Positions 35,964 through 45,199 of a stretch of 64,000 nt of DNA are shown here, piece after piece. The DNA lies in contig CAOKNO010000003.1 in the NCBI GenBank assembly GCA_948470065.1, positions 1 to 64,000 on the forward strand, in the 5' to 3' direction. Every line of letters starts with the position of its first letter. Position 1 is the first letter of the stretch. A program made the translations under genes and the position numbers. Under the pieces are notes generated by a model. It worked only from the letters and a program-made list of their open reading frames with translations. It searched no databases and was not told the DNA's origin. The stretch comes from an uncultured Eubacterium sp. (GTDB lineage Bacteria; Bacillota; Clostridia; Lachnospirales; Lachnospiraceae).

Positions 35964-37142
35964 TTACTTTTTAATTTTAAATTCGATCTTGCTATCACTC
36001 AGACGCCATTTCCCCGACCTTTTGATGTAAACATTCAATACCGCCTTATCTCCTGCCCATTTCTTCAGATTTAAATTCTTCAACGTGAACTCCCCGTATT
36101 TATTTGCTGTTACACGTTTTGTCTTCTCCTTCGTCCTCAGGTTCTGAAGTTCCACGCGGGCTCCCGGATGCGTCCTGCCTGTTATCTTCTTCGTATTCTT
36201 GGTAATCTGCCCTTTGCCCTTTGGGCTTAACAGCGTTATCTTGAAATTATCCTGTAAAGTGATTTGCTCCGCCAGCCATCCTTTCTTCGCTTTTGATTTC
36301 TTCAATAGGTGGGCGGGAAGCTTGCTCCTTAATTCTTTTTCCGTCAGCATGTTACATGTAAATCCGCAACTATTATACCGTAATTTGGTCAATTTCTTCA
36401 TATTGGGCAGTTTCTTTATCCGGTTCTCCCTTACCCCGAGTTCCCTTAGGTTCTTAAGATCCTTTACCCCATCTATATTTGTCAGACAATTATCTTCTGC
36501 CCACAATACTTCTAATCTTGTAAGCTTCTTTACAAATGAAATGTCCTTCAGATTATTTCCGCCCAAATATAATCTTTCCAAACCCTTCAGCGTTTTCACC
36601 TGGGATGCATCTTTCAGATAGTTATCCATGGCATCCAGTATCTGCAGTTTCTTCAGCTTCTCAACCCCAGCTAAGCTTGCCAACCGATTGGATGGGACAT
36701 ACAGACATTGCAGTTCCGTCAATCCAGAGAGTTCTTTCAAGCTTCTCATCTTATTATATTCCAGATCTAACGACCTTAATTTCTTCAGTTCCCCAAGCCC
36801 TTGGATATTTGTCATCATATGCCCGCCCAGATCCAGGTATTCCAAATTGCTAAGACATCCAATCCCTTGCAAACTCTGGACATACCCATAATTTATACCT
36901 ACATCCAATTCACGGATCCCCAACGCTTCCTGCCGCGTAAAGGTTTCTGTCTTCTTCTTTCCCAATTCATCCACCAGAATACATTGATAAAGCGCCTTAT
37001 CTGGTATTCCTGTCTTATCATTCTTAATCACTTCATCCCCTGTGCCAACAGCAGCGCTGGCTGCTAAGGCAGACGAAGGCTGGAAAGTTGCTATACACAT
37101 ACATAATACCGCCAATACCGCTATTACACTTTTTTTCATCAT
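35964..37142 (-). CDS. secreted leucine-rich repeat protein (copy 1)
   Basis: 392 residues. The signal peptide MMKKSVIAVLAVLCMCIATF continues to QPSSALAAS. About nine 22-residue leucine-rich repeats of internalin/SDS22 type follow (roughly residues 75-265, for example NLEYLDLGGHMMTNIQGLGE and LEVLWAEDNCLTNIDGV). The C-terminus (about 305-392) is a small Ig-like domain with ITGRTHPGARVELQNL and GEFTLKNLNLKKW, similar to adhesion domains of surface proteins. No cell-wall anchor is seen. It is a close paralogue of the next gene upstream (37329-38513), from which it arose by tandem duplication or the reverse. A target is unknown. Confidence 0.88.
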   Translation of the reverse strand: MMKKSVIAVLAVLCMCIATFQPSSALAASAAVGTGDEVIKNDKTGIPDKALYQCILVDELGKKKTETFTRQEALGIRELDVGINYGYVQSLQGIGCLSNLEYLDLGGHMMTNIQGLGELKKLRSLDLEYNKMRSLKELSGLTELQCLYVPSNRLASLAGVEKLKKLQILDAMDNYLKDASQVKTLKGLERLYLGGNNLKDISFVKKLTRLEVLWAEDNCLTNIDGVKDLKNLRELGVRENRIKKLPNMKKLTKLRYNSCGFTCNMLTEKELRSKLPAHLLKKSKAKKGWLAEQITLQDNFKITLLSPKGKGQITKNTKKITGRTHPGARVELQNLRTKEKTKRVTANKYGEFTLKNLNLKKWAGDKAVLNVYIKRSGKWRLSDSKIEFKIKK

Positions 37143-37198
37143 AAAAACCCCCTAACCTAAAACATTTACCTATAAAAATCCGTTCCACACATATTTAT

Positions 37199-37252
37199 CT
37201 ATTTGGGAATCGCAATCGTAGCCTGCTGTAACACTGGATCTGTAATCCATTA
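37199..37252 (-). pseudogene. remnant of the subtilase 3' end
   Basis: This intergenic piece encodes, with one base lost, NG-TDPVLQQATIAIPK and a stop codon, almost the same as the last residues of the S8 peptidase at 38569. The flanking bases down to the LRR start codon also match those between the peptidase and the second LRR gene. It is the scar of a tandem duplication of the subtilase tail together with the LRR gene. Confidence 0.85.
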
Positions 37253-37280
37253 TTCCATTCTATCCGCTATCCTTAATAAA

Positions 37281-37309
37281 GGGCATGGTCCAAAAACTCC
37301 CCATGCCCT
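37281..37309 (-). terminator. terminator after the second LRR gene
   Basis: GGGCATGG and CCATGCCC pair across an 11-13-base loop, followed on the minus strand by TTTATTAAGG. Confidence 0.65.
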
Positions 37310-37328
37310 CCGTATCACCTGCTCTACC

Positions 37329-38513
37329 TTATTTTTTCACTTTAAATTCGATCCGGTTCCTGCCCAGATGCCAGGTATTTGATCCTTTGCCTTTAATGTA
37401 AACATTCAACGCAGCCTTATCTCCCACCCATTTCTTCAAATTTAAATTCTTTAGAGTAAATTCCCCATTTTTATTTACTTTTACCCGTTTTGTAGTCTTC
37501 TTCGTTCTCAGATTCTGAAGTTCCACGCGGGCTCCAGGATATGTCCTGCCTGTTATCATTTTTGTATTCTTTGTAATCTTCCCCTTACTCTTCGGGCTTA
37601 TCAGTGTTACTTTAAAATTGCTGTCTTGGATACTGCTTTGCCCTGCGAGCCACTCTTTTTTCGATTTCGACTTCTTCAATAAATGGGCAGGGAGTTTGCT
37701 TCTTAGTTCTTTTTCTGTCAGCATGTTATTTATAAATACGCAACTGTAATACTGCAATTTGGTCAGCTTCTTCATATTGGGCAGTTTCTTCAACTGGTTA
37801 TCCCTTACACAGAGTTCCCTTAGGTTCTTCAGATCTTTTACCCCATCTATATTTGTCAGACGGTTATCCTCTACCCACAACCCCTTTAATTTTGTAAGCT
37901 TCTTAACAAATGAAATGTCTTTCAGAGCATTCCCGCCCAAATATAATTTTTCTAAATTCTTCAGCGTTTTCACCTGGGATGCATCCGTCAGACGGTTATC
38001 CATGGCATCCAGCACCTGCAGCTTTTTCAGCTTCTCAACCCCAGCCAAGCTTGCCAAGCGGTTTGAAGGGACATACAGACATTCTAGTTTGGTCAGACCA
38101 GAAAGTTCTTTCAAGCTTCTCACCTTATTATATTCCAGATTTAATGACCTTAATTTTTTTAATTCACCAACCCCACTGATATTGGTCAATAAAAGGCCGC
38201 CCAAATCCAAAGATTCCAAATTAGCCAGATAGCCGATCCCCTTCAGGCTCTTGACAGCCCCATGGTCTATACTTACCTCTAAATAGCGGAGTCCCATTGC
38301 TTCCTGCCTGGTGAAGGTTTCCGTTTTTTTCTTCTCCAATTCATCCAGGATACATTGATAAAGCGCCTTATCCGGTATTCCTGTCTTGTCATTCTTAATC
38401 ACTTCATCCCCTGTGCCAACAGCAGCGCTGGCTGCTAAGACAGACGACGGCTGGAAAGTTGCTATACACATACATAATACTACCAATACCGCTATTACAC
38501 TTTTTTTCATCAT
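37329..38513 (-). CDS. secreted leucine-rich repeat protein (copy 2)
   Basis: 394 residues, same layout as copy 1: signal peptide (MMKKSVIAVLVVLCMCIATF onward), an N-terminal cap (GIPDKALYQCILDELEKKKT), about nine LRR units, a helical cap with LTEKELRSKLPAHLLKKSK, and a C-terminal Ig-like domain (MITGRTYPGARVELQNL). The two proteins differ mostly at exposed LRR positions, which suggests diversification after duplication. It follows the S8 peptidase by 55 bases and is probably transcribed with it. Confidence 0.88.
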   Translation of the reverse strand: MMKKSVIAVLVVLCMCIATFQPSSVLAASAAVGTGDEVIKNDKTGIPDKALYQCILDELEKKKTETFTRQEAMGLRYLEVSIDHGAVKSLKGIGYLANLESLDLGGLLLTNISGVGELKKLRSLNLEYNKVRSLKELSGLTKLECLYVPSNRLASLAGVEKLKKLQVLDAMDNRLTDASQVKTLKNLEKLYLGGNALKDISFVKKLTKLKGLWVEDNRLTNIDGVKDLKNLRELCVRDNQLKKLPNMKKLTKLQYYSCVFINNMLTEKELRSKLPAHLLKKSKSKKEWLAGQSSIQDSNFKVTLISPKSKGKITKNTKMITGRTYPGARVELQNLRTKKTTKRVKVNKNGEFTLKNLNLKKWVGDKAALNVYIKGKGSNTWHLGRNRIEFKVKK

Positions 38514-38568
38514 AAAAACCTCCTATCTAAAACATACATCCATAAAAAACTGTTTGCCACATATTTAT

Positions 38569-40488
38569 CTATTTTGGAATCGCAATTGTAGCCTGCTGTA
38601 ACACCGGATCTGTATATCCATTATCTCTCATATAACTCTTGATCCTGATAATTTTAAAGACTGCCTTGTCTTTATACGCGGCATTCAAAGCTTCTAGGAT
38701 TTCATACCCATCACCACACACATCTTCTTTCAAAGACAACAGGCTATATTCTGTTGCTTTTACCGCAACCTTATATCTCCCTGGGTAGTAATCAATATTA
38801 TCTGGATTATTATCATCCGTTGCTCCATCATGTTTTATTAATACACCATATTTATCGGTTGTGGAATGTGCAAAAACATCAGTCATTGTATGCAATCCGC
38901 ACCCAAACAAAAACAATTTCTGGTTTCTTTTTGTGTTATCTTTTAAAATAGTTGCATATTTTTTTCTCAACTGAGCAATATCAGCTATAAGTTCTCCAAA
39001 AGTTTTTTCGTCCATACCCATAAAGTCGCTATATTGATATGATGATAAACTCGCGCCATCATCTACAGCTATTGTTGTAACCATTTCAAATACAGCAACA
39101 TAATTCATCAATTCCTTTCTATAATGATCTTCCCATTTCCCATGCCATCTGGAATGCTGTTTCCCTCCCCTTAAATCATCATCATTATCTGGATACACAA
39201 TACCTTGCTTTATGACATTTATCTCATCACTAGTGAATTTGGCAACAGCATTCCCTTTATCGGCAGCCGCCTTATGATTTTTTCCATTCCATCTTCCCTC
39301 TACATATGCTTCATCCGTTTCCACAGAAGCAAATTCCTCTGGTTCTTCCGTATTCTCTGGTATCTGGGCGGCTTCTATACCTTCCCCTGGCACATAGCTT
39401 TCTGCAAAGGCATCGTAATATTCCATGGCATACCCTGCGTCGAGCAGTCCGCACTCCTCCGTTCCTTCGATGTTCTTTGCGCTATGCCGGATCAACTGGC
39501 GGATGAACTCATGATCCTTCTGCGGATCCTTTTCCCACAATAACGACGCAACCCCTGTTACATGCAGTACGGCTATGCTAGTTCCATGCGTAACCATACT
39601 CCCATTAAAGAAACTAGCTGCAAGGATCCGTTCCCCTGGCGCGGCGACATCTAGTTCTTCCCCAGTATTGCTGAAATCGCTGATTTCTGCCTCCGGGCTT
39701 GTAGCAGCCACAGCAAGCACTTGTGGAAAAGCTGCCGGGTACTCCACGGCGCCTGAACCGTTCCCTGCCGCGGCTACCATCAGGATATTTGCCTTGTACG
39801 CATCCAAAACGGCCTGTTCCAAAGCCTGGGAATAGATCGGCGTGCCAAAACTCATATTGATAATACGGATTTCATGTTCGATACACCAGTAAATCCCTCG
39901 GATAATCCTGCTCAATGGCGCCTGGTTCCCTTCGTCCAAAACCTTCACCGAGTAAACTTCTGCATTCGGATTTACCCCGTACATGCCGTCTTCCCCATTC
40001 CCTGAAATAATGCTAGCAATGGCCGTCCCGTGCCCTGTCATATCCTGGAACATTGGGGATATCTCCTGTTCTTCTTCCACAAAGTTCACAAACCCTGCTA
40101 AGTTGATTCCAGATACATAATCTACGCCAGAATCCAAAACAGCCACCTTCACTCCGGATCCAACCGCTCTTTCCTCTGTAACGCTTCCATCCGCATTGAT
40201 CGCCTGCAGGTTCCATTCATACCCTGTCTCATGCCCAGCCTCCCCTTGTTCCTGAAGCTCTGCAAAAATCTCATCCTTCCTGCGTTTTACCTCTTCTTTT
40301 CTGGCGATGGCTTCCTGGTTTACTGGTGCATCTTCTCCATCTGATTCCGCCATGCCCTCAGCGCTGCTGGCATTTATAGTAATATCTTCTTCTATCATAA
40401 TATTCTCATCGTTAGCCAATGCTTCTGCCTGAATCTCGGTAAGTTCTGCAACCATAACATGGTTCTCAGACAAAACTGGCGTTTCCAC
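38569..40488 (-). CDS. S8 subtilisin-like peptidase with extra C-terminal domain
   Basis: 639 residues as read from a GTG at 40488. Residues 8-42 resemble the end of an I9 propeptide (VMVAELTEIQAEALANDENI). The subtilase domain (about 95-365) has Asp119 in VAVLDSGVD, His153 in GHGTAIAS, Asn243 in AAAGNGSG and Ser304 in HGTSIAV. After an acidic linker (about 370-410) comes a domain with GIVYPDNDDD, HSRWHGKWEDHY and LFGCGLHTMTDVFAHS, which recalls the zinc-binding helices of phospholipase C/S1-P1-type hydrolases. No signal peptide is encoded, and the frame is closed by TGA just upstream. A better ribosome binding site serves a GTG at 40517 in another frame, so the 5' end may be frameshifted or truncated. 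Followed by the LRR genes. Confidence 0.8.
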   Translation of the reverse strand: METPVLSENHVMVAELTEIQAEALANDENIMIEEDITINASSAEGMAESDGEDAPVNQEAIARKEEVKRRKDEIFAELQEQGEAGHETGYEWNLQAINADGSVTEERAVGSGVKVAVLDSGVDYVSGINLAGFVNFVEEEQEISPMFQDMTGHGTAIASIISGNGEDGMYGVNPNAEVYSVKVLDEGNQAPLSRIIRGIYWCIEHEIRIINMSFGTPIYSQALEQAVLDAYKANILMVAAAGNGSGAVEYPAAFPQVLAVAATSPEAEISDFSNTGEELDVAAPGERILAASFFNGSMVTHGTSIAVLHVTGVASLLWEKDPQKDHEFIRQLIRHSAKNIEGTEECGLLDAGYAMEYYDAFAESYVPGEGIEAAQIPENTEEPEEFASVETDEAYVEGRWNGKNHKAAADKGNAVAKFTSDEINVIKQGIVYPDNDDDLRGGKQHSRWHGKWEDHYRKELMNYVAVFEMVTTIAVDDGASLSSYQYSDFMGMDEKTFGELIADIAQLRKKYATILKDNTKRNQKLFLFGCGLHTMTDVFAHSTTDKYGVLIKHDGATDDNNPDNIDYYPGRYKVAVKATEYSLLSLKEDVCGDGYEILEALNAAYKDKAVFKIIRIKSYMRDNGYTDPVLQQATIAIPK

Positions 40489-40959
40489 CGTAAGATTTCA
40501 ACTCCCAACTCGATCACCCCACTCCCCTTATTGCCCTTCCTACAATACCTTGTAACTAATTTTAATTATACAATAAGAATGTGATGCAAATGTGATGTTA
40601 TCTAAAAAAATAAAAAAATTTATTTATTTTCCAGTAAATAAATGTTGCTTTTCTATATTTATCTTGAATAATTTGCTTTATAATTAATTTATTCATAATA
40701 TTTTTCCATAATATTTCTATAACTCATTCAAATAGAGTGTTATTATTTATATTTTCCAAATATTTAAAACAACTTTCCAAGAAGTATCTAATATTATTTT
40801 AAGGATTTTTTCCTTTATTTGACATATGATCTTTGTTATAATACTGATACGGTGTTTCATCTAGTAAGCCAATTTTTTACAGTTCCCACACAATTTTTGT
40901 ATTTTTCTGGGAATACTATTTTTTAATTATACGTCAGTCTTAACCATAGGAGGTTCCTT
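40489..40959. other. AT-rich gap between divergent genes
   Basis: 471 bases without a gene, between the S8 peptidase (minus) and the PBP (plus). It is strongly AT-rich. A TTGACA at 40819 followed 12 bases later by TATAAT precedes the PBP, a spacing too short for a standard promoter. On the minus side a TATAAT lies about 60 bases before the subtilase. No repeat family or structured RNA was recognised. Confidence 0.6.
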
Positions 40960-43650
40960 ATGAATTATGGAAAAAAAGGCGTAGCTAAAAAAGAAAAGCA
41001 GATTACTTCTACTGCCACAATGATACGCAAAAAATTTACCGTAATCTTTTTCAAAGCCTTGCTTCTCTGTTTCTTGGCAGTAGCCATTGTCGGCGGCTGC
41101 GCCGGGATTGGGGTTTTAAAGGGCATCATTGCCTCCGCGCCAGATATTTCCGATATCGACCCGACGCCGACGGGGTACTTGTCTGTCGTCTTGGACAACC
41201 AGGGCAACCAGACTGCTAAGCTAGTGGCTTCCGGCTCAAACCGTGTCTATGTGACGCTGGATGAAATCCCAAAGGATCTCCAACACGCATTTGTAGCCAT
41301 CGAAGACGAGCGGTTCTATGAGCATAACGGCATTGATATGAAAGGGATTATCCGTGCAGGCTTCCAGGGCATCAGCAACGGCTTCCATTTTAACCAGGGC
41401 GCCAGCACCATTACCCAGCAGCTTTTGAAAAACAATGTCTTTGAAGGATGGACAAACCAGTCGGGCATTGAGAAAATCAAACGGAAAATCCAGGAACAGT
41501 ACCTTGCCATAGAATTGAGCAAGATAAAATCCAAAGATTGGATCTTAGAGAACTACCTAAATACCATTAACCTGGGGCAGAACACCTTGGGCGTGCAGTC
41601 AGCCTCCCGCCGTTATTTCGGCAAAGATGTTTCTGAACTTACATTATCTGAAAGCGCGGTTATCGCTGGGATTACAAAGAACCCTTCCGCATTTAACCCG
41701 GTCAGCCATCCAGAAGACAACAAAAACCGCCGCAAGCTGGTCCTAAAGAACATGTGGGAACAGAATTATATTTCCGAAGACCAGTACAAAGAAGCGCTGG
41801 CGGACGACGTCTATTCCCGTATCCAGCAGGTAAATATTGAATATGCAGAAGTAAACCCCAATTCTTACTTTGTAGACGCGGTCATTGATCAGGTGGTCGC
41901 AGATTTGGTTGAAAAAAAAGGGTATACCGATACCCAGGCATATAAGGCAATCTACAACAGCGGCCTTACCATCGAATCCACGCAGGATATGGCAATCCAG
42001 GAAGTATGTGACGCGGAAGTGAACAATTTGGAAAATTATTCCACCGCGCCGCAGTATTCGTTCTCATACCGCCTTTCTATTGCCAAAAAAGATGGGACGA
42101 TGGAAAATTACAGCGACCAGACAATGATTTCCCATTACAGTTCCTCTAACCCAGATTATTCCTTGAATTTTGCGAGCGTCGAAGACGCGCAGGCAGCGAT
42201 TGACGCTTACAAAGCTGAACTTTTGCAGCCTGGGGACCCCATCCCAGAGGGCGGTGAATCCGTCGTCTTTACCATGCAGCCCCAGGCGTCTGTCACGATC
42301 ATCGACCAATCGACCGGGGAAGTGAAAGCCATTGTCGGTGGACGTGGGGATAAATCCGGAAGCCGGACCTTAAACCGTGCAACAGACACCACGCGCCAGC
42401 CTGGATCTACCTTTAAGGTCCTTGCAGCGTTCGCACCTGCGCTGGATACGGCAGGTATGACGCTGGCTACCGTCCAGGACGACGCCCCTTATAATTACAC
42501 GAACGGCACATCGTTACGCAATTATGACAATAGCTACCGCGGGCTTACGACTATCCGTTACGCCATTACAAAATCCATCAATGTGGTGACAGTCAAAACC
42601 CTGACGGATATCTCTCCCCAGGTAGGCTACGATTACCTCACAAACTTCGGGTTCACCACCTTGACCCAGGACGATATTGTACAGTCCCTTTCCCTGGGCG
42701 GGATTACAAACGGCGTGACCAACCTCGAACTGACGGCTGCCTATGCCACAATTGCAGATGGCGGGACGTATACAAAGCCCCGTTTCTACACCAGGATTTT
42801 AGATCACGACGGAAATGTCTTGATTGACAATTCACCCGAAACACATACCGTACTAAAAGAAAGCACGGCCTTCCTTCTGACAGACGCTATGAAAGACGTC
42901 GTTACGGTAGGGACTGGGAAGGCAGTCGCATTTGGGGATATGCCTATCGCAGGGAAAACAGGGACAACCACCAAAAACCGGGACTGCTTATTTTCTGGCT
43001 ATACGCCTTACTATACCTGCTCCGTCTGGTGCGGTTACGATGACAACACCCCGCAGGACGGCGCTCTGACCTCCAATCCCAGAACACTCTGGAGAAATAT
43101 TATGAGCCGGATCCATGAGGGTCTGGAACCCAAAGATTTTGAACAGCCAGAGGGTATCGTCACAGCAAACGTATGCAAAAAATCTGGGAAGCTTGCAGTA
43201 GAAGGCTTATGTGACGCAGACCCCAGGGGAAGCATGTTTATTACAGAAAACTTTGCCGCTGGGACGGCTCCTACAGAATACTGCGACCACCATGTAAGCG
43301 CTACCATCTGCACGGAATCCGGTATGCTGGCCAATGAATTTTGCCCAAAGAAGCTGCGCAAGACTGGCGTATACATCGTAGGCGGATCACCCAATACGGA
43401 CGACGGCCCATACCTTTTGACGGAAGCTTTGGCCAATGAGAATTACTGTACCATCCACACCGCCACCTCCAATATCCCGAAAATCCCGAAAGTAGAAGAT
43501 CTGGATGAATTGGACGGCTTGGAAGATTTGGAGTACCTGGACGAGACGGACAATCCGGAAGGTTCTGCTCCTTCCGACAGGCAGGATCGCACGGACACCC
43601 CAGACGTCCCGCACAAGAAAACGGAACACGAAAACCCGGGCGAGCCATAA
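40960..43650 (+). CDS. class A penicillin-binding protein (PBP1A type)
   Basis: A bifunctional peptidoglycan glycosyltransferase/transpeptidase of 896 residues. One membrane helix (about 30-55) is followed by the GT51 domain with EDERFYEHNGID (Glu115-Glu117), GASTITQQLLKN and NTINLG. The transpeptidase domain has the SxxK motif in QPGSTFKV (~residue 482), SxN in TKSINVV (~537) and KTG in AGKTGTT (~666). The C-terminus carries a Cys-containing region (TANVCKKSGKLAVEGLCDAD, VSATICTESGM) and an acidic, Pro-rich tail, typical for Clostridia. It acts outside the cytoplasmic membrane in wall synthesis. Rightward gene in a mostly leftward region; the next genes are convergent. Confidence 0.96.
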   Translation: MNYGKKGVAKKEKQITSTATMIRKKFTVIFFKALLLCFLAVAIVGGCAGIGVLKGIIASAPDISDIDPTPTGYLSVVLDNQGNQTAKLVASGSNRVYVTLDEIPKDLQHAFVAIEDERFYEHNGIDMKGIIRAGFQGISNGFHFNQGASTITQQLLKNNVFEGWTNQSGIEKIKRKIQEQYLAIELSKIKSKDWILENYLNTINLGQNTLGVQSASRRYFGKDVSELTLSESAVIAGITKNPSAFNPVSHPEDNKNRRKLVLKNMWEQNYISEDQYKEALADDVYSRIQQVNIEYAEVNPNSYFVDAVIDQVVADLVEKKGYTDTQAYKAIYNSGLTIESTQDMAIQEVCDAEVNNLENYSTAPQYSFSYRLSIAKKDGTMENYSDQTMISHYSSSNPDYSLNFASVEDAQAAIDAYKAELLQPGDPIPEGGESVVFTMQPQASVTIIDQSTGEVKAIVGGRGDKSGSRTLNRATDTTRQPGSTFKVLAAFAPALDTAGMTLATVQDDAPYNYTNGTSLRNYDNSYRGLTTIRYAITKSINVVTVKTLTDISPQVGYDYLTNFGFTTLTQDDIVQSLSLGGITNGVTNLELTAAYATIADGGTYTKPRFYTRILDHDGNVLIDNSPETHTVLKESTAFLLTDAMKDVVTVGTGKAVAFGDMPIAGKTGTTTKNRDCLFSGYTPYYTCSVWCGYDDNTPQDGALTSNPRTLWRNIMSRIHEGLEPKDFEQPEGIVTANVCKKSGKLAVEGLCDADPRGSMFITENFAAGTAPTEYCDHHVSATICTESGMLANEFCPKKLRKTGVYIVGGSPNTDDGPYLLTEALANENYCTIHTATSNIPKIPKVEDLDELDGLEDLEYLDETDNPEGSAPSDRQDRTDTPDVPHKKTEHENPGEP

Positions 43651-43686
43651 TCCGGCTCCTGCCAGCGAACTACCCGTAGCCCGTTT

Positions 43687-43699
43687 CTCGCGGGAATAA
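43687..43699. repeat. short copy of the CTCGCGGGAATAA end
   Basis: CTCGCGGGAATAA, identical to the right end of the insertion at 4748-4903 and of the copy at 29961-29983, here directly after the PBP gene. A perfect hairpin AAATTTCC/GGAAATTT lies further on at 43746-43776. Confidence 0.5.
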
Positions 43700-43780
43700 C
43701 GATGATTCCGCTCTACACACTGCTTCGCAGCATCTTTGGAACAACAAATTTCCAGGTATCTTACAGATGGAAATTTAGAC

Positions 43781-43890
43781 TAGGTAATTGCGAAATGCTC
43801 GCTGCAACGGACGCAGTTGTTCAATCCATACAAAAGCGGGCTCCGATGCCGTCGCAAGTCGCCCTTCTTTTGTATGGATTGAACAACTGC
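43781..43890. mobile_element. truncated MITE-like element with 24-bp perfect stem
   Basis: The left end TAGGTAATTGCGAAA matches the ends of the elements at 9631 and 32017. Inside, 43813-43836 and 43867-43890 are perfect inverted repeats of 24 bases around a GC-rich loop (GGGCTC...GTCGCAAGTCGCCC). The loop and much of the arms recur inverted at about 9680-9733. The opposite TAGG-type end is missing before the lipoprotein stop codon at 43899. In its present position it can serve as a bidirectional terminator for the convergent PBP and lipoprotein genes. Confidence 0.75.
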
Positions 43891-43898
43891 TGTATCTC

Positions 43899-44633
43899 TC
43901 AGTATTCCATCTGTTCCCATTCCTTATATTTTTCTATAAACTTCTCCATCTTCCCTTCTTCCTTCCGTGCAAAACCGACAGAACCACAAGAGATTGGCTC
44001 CTCTTCCGAATCGCCCCAATTTAATAACAAATTCCCTTCTTTCTGATCCGCTTCAATGATAAAAATATCACGCTCTTTCACCATTGCAATCAACTCGTCG
44101 CCGTCCTCAAACGCAAAACTAGATTTTTGATTTAACTCAATCAGGATAAAATAATCATCCTTCTGTTCCTCTGCTATATCCCCTAATTTATCCAGGCTTT
44201 CTAAGAGAATCCCTCCTGCCACCACAAGCAAAGAAGATGCTTTCGGATTTTCAAAAAAGCTAGACGCCATTTTTATCAGAGCCTTCCCTTTCGCGCTCTT
44301 TGCGTCAACTGTTTCCTGTTTTCCCCCATGATATACCGTGATCCGTTCTATCAGGCTTCCATCAATTTCCACAAAATCCTCTGCCTGGCTCTCTTGCGAT
44401 GCTTCGGCATCGGCTCCCTCCCGACTCTTCTGCGATGCTTCTTCCACGCTTGGGGCGTCGGCTCCCTCCTGATCCTCCTGCTCTGCTCCCTCTCTGCTTG
44501 GGGCGTCGGCTCCCTCCTGATCCTCCTGCTCTGCTTCCTCTCCGCTTGGGGCGTCGGCTTCTTTCTTGCAGCCAGAGAGAAGAAACGCTACAAGTAGGAA
44601 GAGCAATAACACCATCTGATGATATTTTTTCAT
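43899..44633 (-). CDS. lipoprotein with acidic repeat linker
   Basis: About 244 residues. MKKYHQMVLLLFLLVAFLLS then GC is a lipobox, so it is membrane-anchored outside the cell. Residues ~20-75 are a degenerate tandem repeat of the type AEQEDQEGADAPS, rich in Glu, Gln and Ala. The globular remainder (ERITVYHGGKQETVDAKSAK to the C-terminus) is not recognised. The start is ATG at 44633 after a GGGGGG-type ribosome binding site; the longer open frame to 44666 overlaps the preceding gene. It follows the frameshifted gene at 44647 and may have been co-transcribed with it. Confidence 0.72.
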   Translation of the reverse strand: MKKYHQMVLLLFLLVAFLLSGCKKEADAPSGEEAEQEDQEGADAPSREGAEQEDQEGADAPSVEEASQKSREGADAEASQESQAEDFVEIDGSLIERITVYHGGKQETVDAKSAKGKALIKMASSFFENPKASSLLVVAGGILLESLDKLGDIAEEQKDDYFILIELNQKSSFAFEDGDELIAMVKERDIFIIEADQKEGNLLLNWGDSEEEPISCGSVGFARKEEGKMEKFIEKYKEWEQMEY

Positions 44634-44646
44634 TCTCAATTCCCCC

Positions 44647-45121
44647 CTATCTATGAGACGGCACAAATACGACGTCTATCGCGTCTGATTCTTCTCCATT
44701 GATTCGTTTACGACTTTCTATTACAACTTGGTAAGCAAACGCTCCGTTTTCATCCGTACCCAATTGTAATTGCTTCACTTCTGCATCTATAATATAGTCT
44801 CCATACTCTTGGTAAAATAATTCCATTGCTTCCTGTTGCACCTGGTTCTGATTCACTTCTATCCCTTCTAGTTCTTGAAACGCATAGGCTCTTGGAATCG
44901 AAAACATAATTAAATTCAATTCATTGTCTATCCCAAGATAAACCATATCACTGGTATTCAAATCGCCAATCCTATGGTTGTAAATAACAGAATATGCTTT
45001 TGCATACACATCATAATCAATCTCATGAATGTGTTTGAATCATCACATAATTATTATTCTGTAATCCATTGTGGACATAGTGGACTTGTATATAGTGTTT
45101 CTTCATTTTTTGTCGCTCCAT
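44647..45121 (-). pseudogene. hypothetical gene with a frameshift
   Basis: An ATG at 45121 with a perfect GGAGGT 8 bases upstream starts MERQKMKKHYIQVHYVHNGL and runs to a TGA after about 32 codons (YVMIQTHS). The next frame then reads HEIDYDVYAKAYSVIYNHRI without interruption to 44647. One base change near 45025-45040 would join them into a protein of ~157 residues. The second part has a plausible beta-rich pattern (LGTDENGAFAYQVVIESRKR and a hydrophobic end) but the family is not recognised. It is either a real recent frameshift or a sequencing error. Confidence 0.6.
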
Positions 45122-45199
45122 AACGATATACCTCCTTTTCCCTATTCCCTTTTATTACATTAATTGTTACTCCTCTATTACTCTAACAGTATTTATCAG

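Noticed and set aside
40819..40843. Promoter TTGACA/TATAAT before the PBP gene
   Set aside because: Both boxes are perfect but only 12 bases apart, too close for a standard sigma-A promoter; not listed as a promoter.
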